NCBI RefSeq assembly: GCF_003254395.2
Contig: NC_037643.1
Location: 10,994,963 to 11,058,962 of the forward strand
Source of the DNA: Apis mellifera
Taxonomy: Eukaryota > Arthropoda > Insecta > Hymenoptera > Apidae
DNA: 64,000 nucleotides
Direction: 5' to 3'
Made by a program: the position numbers and the translations under genes
Notes under the pieces: model-generated
Seen by the model: the letters and a program-made list of their open reading frames with translations, nothing else
Told to the model about the DNA's origin: nothing
Databases searched by the model: none
In this document: in pieces, positions 58,368 to 64,000 of the stretch
Position numbering within the stretch: the stretch's first letter is position 1
How the letters are laid out: each line of letters opens with the position of its first letter

Positions 58368-60639
58368 TTACTTTTATTCAACCGAGATGCAATATTATGT
58401 AACATTTAACCGAACTCTCTAAATGAAATAAATAAATTTCACGTAAAATAAACATAATTAAAAATTTAATAAGAACCGCAACATTTCTTTGATTAATCTT
58501 GTGAATAATTTATATCGATGTAAAAGGAAAAAAGTATCGTATACAGTGGATTAATTATTAACAAAAGAATGGAACAATCGATTAAATTTTCCAACTACAA
58601 AGTATAAGCTATTAAGATTATCATCGACGGGATCGACGGGACAAGGGAACAACTGGTAAAACAACCGTCGTAACTTAGTAAATTATTATCCTGACGTATA
58701 ACTCCTGACTGATCGCCCTCTATCCCTCCCCTCTCCCTCTCCTTCTCCTCCCTCAATTTTTCCACTCGACACGCGGTCGACGCCGAAGCAGAGCCAGGTT
58801 CTGGTTCCGTCATCGTGGTTATTAGTCCGTGAACGAAAGGGTTATGAGGCACGGGTTATCTATCAGTTAGTAGACAAGGAATTAGGCGTGTCAACACATC
58901 GGGCTAATTGATTATTGCGACACGACAGGAGCAAAGCGCCGCAGGCCGCACGATCATCAGTCATCTCGCCAAAAAGACAACGTTGGGGAGACGCGTTTCT
59001 CAAACCCGCGCTATAGATAATGTTGCCAGCCACGTGTCCAATGGAGATTATACTCGTCCAAAGACGTTCGTCATTTATCTTGCCGTTTTCCGGAATAGGC
59101 GATGCGTGTAACACCCGATGAGTATATGACTTTATGACCATTTCAACCGTGCCGACGATGAAACGTATTTTCAAGACTCGAGACTTTATCTCCTTTCCGT
59201 TTTACCCGTTACAGGACATTTATATAGACGGCATTAATATCCAGATAAAAATTCTTATCGATTTCTTTCGGTTTCTTGGGAAACTTTGAAACTTTCGTGT
59301 CACGTTCTTCTCCTCGTTCTCATTTTGTAACACGTATGGAGATTATCAACGATACTTCTTTTCTTTCTCTTTTCTTAATCCATAATTTTCTGTCATATGT
59401 TAAACGATGATTACACGCAATTTGTATTTGTAATAACCGCTGTATATTCATGGTGCAAATATCGCAAAATGTTTACATTTGCAAATATTCTCGCTGATAC
59501 GCGATTACTAAAAATCAAAAGGAAAGCTCAACTCGTAAAGTTTATCCACGAACGGCGTACAAATGCCACTTTCACGTTCCGACGACTAACCCATATTGAT
59601 CGCAAATATCGATATCTCGAGTATCCATCCATAAAAGATAAACTTGGATATCCCTTCTCCCTGAGAGACAGGAACATTGTAACAAGGTTTGGCCGGCGGT
59701 AAATATTTTCACTTTTCGGTCGTCGAATCCTGGGAACAAAAGAGAGAGAGAGTGAGTCGAAAAGAGCGGAAGGGGTGAGCCCTGGCGAGCGCTTCGCGGC
59801 CACCGATCCCACCGATTCAATTTAAATTTCATCGTAGTTTATAGCCCGTTCCGCCCTCCCTTATTCGGTATAATTAATTTTTCAATCGGGAAATGAAGAA
59901 GCCGTTTACGAGGCCGATGGATTAGCGGCCGGGGCCCGGTTACGTCACTTCCGAGGCAGCCAATGGAAGTCGGCCGTGCACCTTCGGTTCCCCCGGTTTT
60001 CCAGAGGAGAGTTCAGCTTCGCATAAGTTTACGAGCGTCGACGCTTTGCTCTTATTGGCAGATCTCTTCTCTGTACGCGGCTCGTAACGCTTCGCCTTTA
60101 CAAATCGTGATAAAGGCGGACGTTACGCCTCGACGTTCTTCGACGATCGGTTTTACGGGGCCGGGATGCTTTACGAGCTCACGGAATTCAACGACGTGTA
60201 TAAACCGGAAAGGAGGAGGAGGATATATGAAGATACATATATATAACGAGCGATGGTGGACAACGGAGCCAAGCTTTGGAAGCGAACGAATACGTTGGAG
60301 ATTTTTTTTTTTTTTGAAGAGATCTTCGAAAACACGGATGGAATTGTATAAGAGTGATACTTTTATAGGGGGTAATTTCTAATATCGAGTAAAGTAGAAT
60401 AGAAATTCTAGATTTCTGTGCCGATATCATAGAAGAAGATTATTGAGATGTTACGATTTTTATCTTTATTTTTCTCTAATACTCGAAAATGAGGATAATT
60501 TTTGTCAAATTTTATCGTTTTCTGGAAAATTTTGATTTTTTTTTAACAAAATATTTATTATAAAGTATTAATTACTATATTCTTATAAAAAGTTACAAAC
60601 TATATCGTTTCAAGTGTTGGTATACATTTTCTATAACGT
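58368..60639. other. Non-coding AT-rich DNA with pockets
   Basis: Mixed pockets lie at 58600-59170 and 59740-60220. A plus-strand 101-codon frame (59397-59702) has balanced composition but no recognisable motif and no splice context. A T-run is at 60301-60315. No RNA gene is seen. Confidence 0.5.
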
Positions 60640-60825
60640 GATTTTTATCAATAATTTTTACAATAATTTACACAAAAGTAATAAATTTACTAAATAATAT
60701 AATATTCTTACGATTTTATCAATAATTTTTATAATAACTACACTAATTAATTAATTTTGTAATAACTTATACAAAAATAATCTTAAAAAATCAACTTACT
60801 TAAATAGTAAAATATTCTTGCGAGG
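60640..60825. repeat. Degenerate AT-rich tandem duplication
   Basis: Two related blocks follow one another. Both carry TTTATCAATAATTTTTA(C/T)AATAA near the start, ACACAAAAGTAATAAATT or TACAAAAATAATCTT in the middle, and AATATTCTT(A/G)CGA at the end (about 60701-60713 and 60808-60821). Copy 2 is longer, with an inserted TTAATTAATTTTGTAATAAC-like segment. There is no coding potential. Confidence 0.55.
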
Positions 60826-62338
60826 AGCGAAGAGCGACACGTCCGTTCCGTTCTGTGTACGAAACACGATTGCGTTAAATCGATGTTTTGAATTCAATAT
60901 CAACAAGCGATATCGTCGTCGCTTCCCGTAACGCGATTAATAACATTCCGTATTTTGATTCTCGGAGCTCGCAATGTTATCGAAAAAGAAAATATATATT
61001 TAGAAAGTGTACGGGATACTTTCAAGTCTTGTTTTTCCCTCCTTTTTTATTATTATTATTATTTAAGCAAATAATATCTTCTATTGACGTTCAACAAAGA
61101 TATTATAATGTTACTACCTGACTTCACAATGGCAATGTTGAAATGAAACAACCATACCTCGAAAACATTTTTCATCCGAGAGGCAACAAGTTTCACTTCA
61201 CAAGTCAATCGTACATCTTTCTTTCTTTCTTTCTTTTCCCGTGAAAGCGGATCAACAAAGTACTGCGTAAAATTTTAGCGTAAGAATCAGTTTCCGAGGA
61301 GCACGTTATATAAGTCAAAATTTATTGCGTCCCTAAACGATGCCGTCAAAGGTAGCAGCAGTCCGTGGCATCCGGTTTTACGATCCGGAATTGAATGCGT
61401 AATTTACAACGTCCTCGCGACAGTGCAGCCCTGACAGCGAAGACATATTTTTTTCGCGTGGTTTTTCATAATATTTTACCTTAGTGGGCCTTAAATCTGT
61501 CGGAGTCGAGCGACTTTCAAGGTCACCGTTCGTTTTCGATCGTCGTCCCCCCTTTCTCTCTCGCTCTCCAATATTACTTTTCCCCAAAGATTCCCCGACG
61601 ATCGATCTCGCCGAACGTAATTCAAATACGATTCCACGGCTCTTCGAAACTTTACTTAAGATCCTCATCGATTGACAAGAGCAACGATAAAATCGTAGAG
61701 ACTGTAAAAATTATTTTAAAAAGGAGACAGAGTCATTGCGTAAGTATTTTTATCAAACAATACGAGTCACTTAATCAATTCCCACAATCCTCTAAAATTT
61801 TACTCGATATTCGAAACATAAAAAAAAAAAAAAAGGAGCGTGTCACTTTCAACGAACGAGAGATCCTCTCCGAAAATCGAAAGAAACCGATAAATCCCAG
61901 ACCCCTAAATCTAAAAAGAAGGAGAGGGCCCGAATCGCTATAAATCACCGCGAAACGTACCATCAAGCATCACCAACGGCCACTGGTAGACAATGCACCC
62001 CCTCCCCTTTCCCTCCTCCTCCTCCTCCTCCCCCTCCCCATTCTTCCATTTCATCGAGGATCCCCAATAACCGGAAGCTTTACGCGCGAATCGAGCCGGG
62101 GGCCTCGCGTCCTGTTATCCCTCCGTTCCGCTTTAATTAAACAAAATACACCGTATTTGCATAAGGCGCACGCACGCGGTCTCTCTACGAGGCGCATAGT
62201 TAACTCGAAGATATGGCGGACAGCCGTAATATACGACGGACGAGGACGAAGGGAAGGACGTCGGGGCCCGTCGGGAGGACGGGAGGGGGCAAAAGAGAAA
62301 AAGAGAGGTGAACACAGGTGAAACGAGGCCGGGGATAG
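60826..62338. other. Non-coding mixed DNA
   Basis: Small pockets at 61160-61650 and 61850-62330. (TTTC)n at 61219-61238, A-run at 61820-61834, (CTC)n at 62011-62039. Nothing coding is supported. Confidence 0.5.
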
Positions 62339-62373
62339 AAAGAGAGAGGGAGAGGGAGTGGGAGAGGGAGAGA
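62339..62373. repeat. (GAGAGG)n-type purine repeat
   Basis: GA and GGGA units with one T interruption, in a longer purine-rich stretch starting near 62275. Confidence 0.9.
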
Positions 62374-62481
62374 TTCATCTCTCGAAATTGTATCGGCATC
62401 TGTATGGCCATTAGCATACTGGAACTGACGTATCTCGAAATGTTCTCATTAGCCGAAATTCATGGGCGGCTTCTACGCCCT

Positions 62482-62504
62482 GGGCCCCTTGGGCCTCGGG
62501 GCCC
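62482..62504. repeat. GC-rich inverted repeat, 7-bp stem with AP-2-like spacer
   Basis: GGGCCCC at 62482-62488 pairs with GGGGCCC at 62498-62504 around a 9-base spacer. The right half contains GCCTCGGGGC, which fits the GCCNNNNGGC-type AP-2 word. It sits inside a GC-rich, low-repeat pocket (62400-62720). Confidence 0.55.
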
Positions 62505-64000
62505 TCGGACCTACAGCCTCGCCCAGGACTGACCCGACAGTTTTGTAAGGTTAACCCGGTAACTAACCTGACTTAACCCAACCGGTCGGGGAATGTTAAT
62601 GGCATCCGACTTATTGACGAGGCCGGCCCTGGGCCGTACGGGGGCCCACGCTATCCATCCCCTCTCGTAATTACGTAAACCGAGTTTACGAGCTCACGTG
62701 ACATCACAATGGCCGGATGAGCGAGAGCGCCGCTTTTCGCCGCTCGAATCGACGGGGGTTAATAACGAGGAGGAGGAGGAGGAAGGGGTGATAATGACGC
62801 GGGGGTTATTGTTGGGAGGGATTGCCCCGTCGTGGCTCGTGTCTCGTAAAAGTGCCGGATGGGCCTGGCTCTTCGATATTAATTTTTTTCACTGCGTTCA
62901 GTTAATTTGTGCTTGCTTTTGAAAACGAGATTGAGGGAAGTGGAGATTGTTGGAAATTGATTATCGAGCAAAGTGTGTAAGAGAAGAAGAAGAAGAAGAT
63001 GTGACTGAATGAAAGTGGAAAATTGATTAAAGAAATGTTTCAAGGAGGAAATATGATTAGGTAATAAATTAAATAAGCGTATAAAGGATAAAGACGAGTG
63101 ATAATTAAAAATTGACAGGTGTATAAATCATTCATTAATAATTTATGCGTTGCGTTATAATTAAAAAATATATATATATATATATCGCATAAATAACACT
63201 CATAATCAATGACGGTATCACTTAAGCACGCGTGCACGCATTTAACGTGGATATTTAACATAACGTGTGCATGATATTAAAGCGCGATCATTGCGAAGTT
63301 AGTTCAATAAAATAGAAATAATATTTATTCGTGTCTTACAGTTGGCAAAGCATATTATTATTCCATAACGTTTTGCCGTGGGTTTTATTCACGGTAAAAT
63401 ATATACTTATACAGTGATGAAATATTCGTTTAAATATCGAGATAAGAGCACCAACCTCATAAATGCAGCATTTAAATCACCCAGTACATTAAATTCAATA
63501 TTACAAGCATTATAGCATGCTCAGAGAGACATATGAATATGAGATAAGGATCAATGATTACAGAGTTACCGCCTTGATGAAAATGAGTGCATTAATAAAA
63601 CAAACGGGTATTATAATTCATATTCATGTCGCATAGGTACAGGTGTGCAATATCGAAACTATTGCCATTTAGTCGTTGCGAAGAAGGTTAAGAATAGGTA
63701 TATAGCTTGTTCACTTATAGCATTCTTCTGTTATAACAATTATAAAACTCATTTATTACATTTTACGTTTGTCAAGTCATTATAACACAGGTGTTAAATG
63801 TATTTTTTACGAAGAAGATTATGCGGCTTTATAGCGATAAACCTTGTAATATTAATTATAAAATTAATTTGTTAAATATTGATTTTAAATGCCTTTCTTT
63901 ATGACTTCCTTAATTTAAAGTTACAAAAATCAGATCCAATCAAAATTCTTTTCTCCCTAGGAGACTACACTAATATTCATTCCGATTCCAATTTAAAAAT
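62505..64000. other. Non-coding: end of GC pocket, then AT-rich edge
   Basis: 62505-62920 is GC-mixed, with TTAACCCGGTAACTAACC and a (GGA)n tract at 62769-62786. (AAG)n at 62985-62999. From 63000 to the end the DNA is AT-rich, with a (TA)n run at 63167-63185. An acceptor-like GTGTCTTACAG at 63342 followed by a short frame to ACG|GTAAAA is too weak to call. Confidence 0.5.
62693..62708 (+). promoter_or_regulatory. CTCACGTGACATCACA motif, copy 2
   Basis: Identical to the word at 3484-3499, here at the right end of a GC-rich non-repetitive pocket and followed by ATGGCCGG. The E-box core is real. That it binds a factor is inference. Confidence 0.3.

Noticed and set aside
59397..59702. 101-codon plus-strand frame
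   Set aside because: Balanced composition but no motif, no splice signals and no promoter; expected occasionally by chance.
1..64000. CRISPR arrays, rRNA, TTAGG telomere repeats, homeobox or other recognisable domain exons
   Set aside because: Looked for and not seen: no regularly spaced identical repeats, no TTAGG arrays, and no WFQNRR-type or kinase-type coding motif on either strand.

Overview
The window looks like nuclear DNA of an insect, most likely a honeybee-type hymenopteran (Apis or a close relative). The evidence is a very AT-rich background with long A/T runs, unusually frequent CpG and TCGA/TTCGAA-type words, many short GA, CT, GT, TA and GGA microsatellites, and GC-rich pockets alternating with AT-rich stretches every 0.3 to 1 kb. 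The species call is an inference from composition; no marker gene is present. There are no prokaryotic gene arrays, ribosome binding sites, operons, phage genes or CRISPR arrays.

I found no complete, recognisable protein-coding gene, no rRNA, no convincing tRNA, no known conserved insect microRNA and no intact transposon. The longest open frames (about 140-216 codons) are low-complexity translations of GA, CT, GGA or poly-T tracts, or AT-rich frames without a recognisable domain. The best reading is a gene desert or the inside of a very large intron. Several short stretches have the grammar of an internal exon (acceptor, open frame, donor), but such pseudo-exons are common by chance and each is listed at low confidence.

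Layout: 1-9 kb is alternating GC islands and AT-rich DNA with TA and GA microsatellites. A recent tandem duplication lies at 9.16-9.65 kb. From 9.7 to 21 kb more islands follow, including a 22-bp perfect palindrome at 13.6 kb, an alternating purine/pyrimidine (Z-DNA-type) block with a 28-bp perfect palindrome at 18.1 kb, and an AACCGG cluster at 19 kb. A sharply bounded GC-rich island at 21.3-21.66 kb may be an old dispersed repeat. A guanine-rich G4-type run lies at 23.5 kb and a degenerate three-copy repeat at 26.9-27.56 kb. The strongest purine-skewed block is at 30.0-30.9 kb. A TATA/Inr-like core promoter is at 37.68-37.71 kb. A second recent tandem duplication lies at 45.23-45.77 kb. The long stretch 47.5-50 kb is AT-rich and nearly featureless. 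From 50 to 64 kb islands and microsatellites resume, with a degenerate AT-rich duplication at 60.6 kb and a GC-rich hairpin island at 62.4-62.7 kb.

If the window has a job, it is probably regulatory: the GC-rich, non-repetitive pockets carry transcription-factor-like words and are the natural places to look for conserved enhancers. I could not identify a previously undescribed system from sequence alone. The most concrete unusual observations are the two near-identical tandem duplications, the two long perfect palindromes, the Z-DNA-type block, the recurrent GGA/TCC tracts and the sharply bounded 21.3 kb island.
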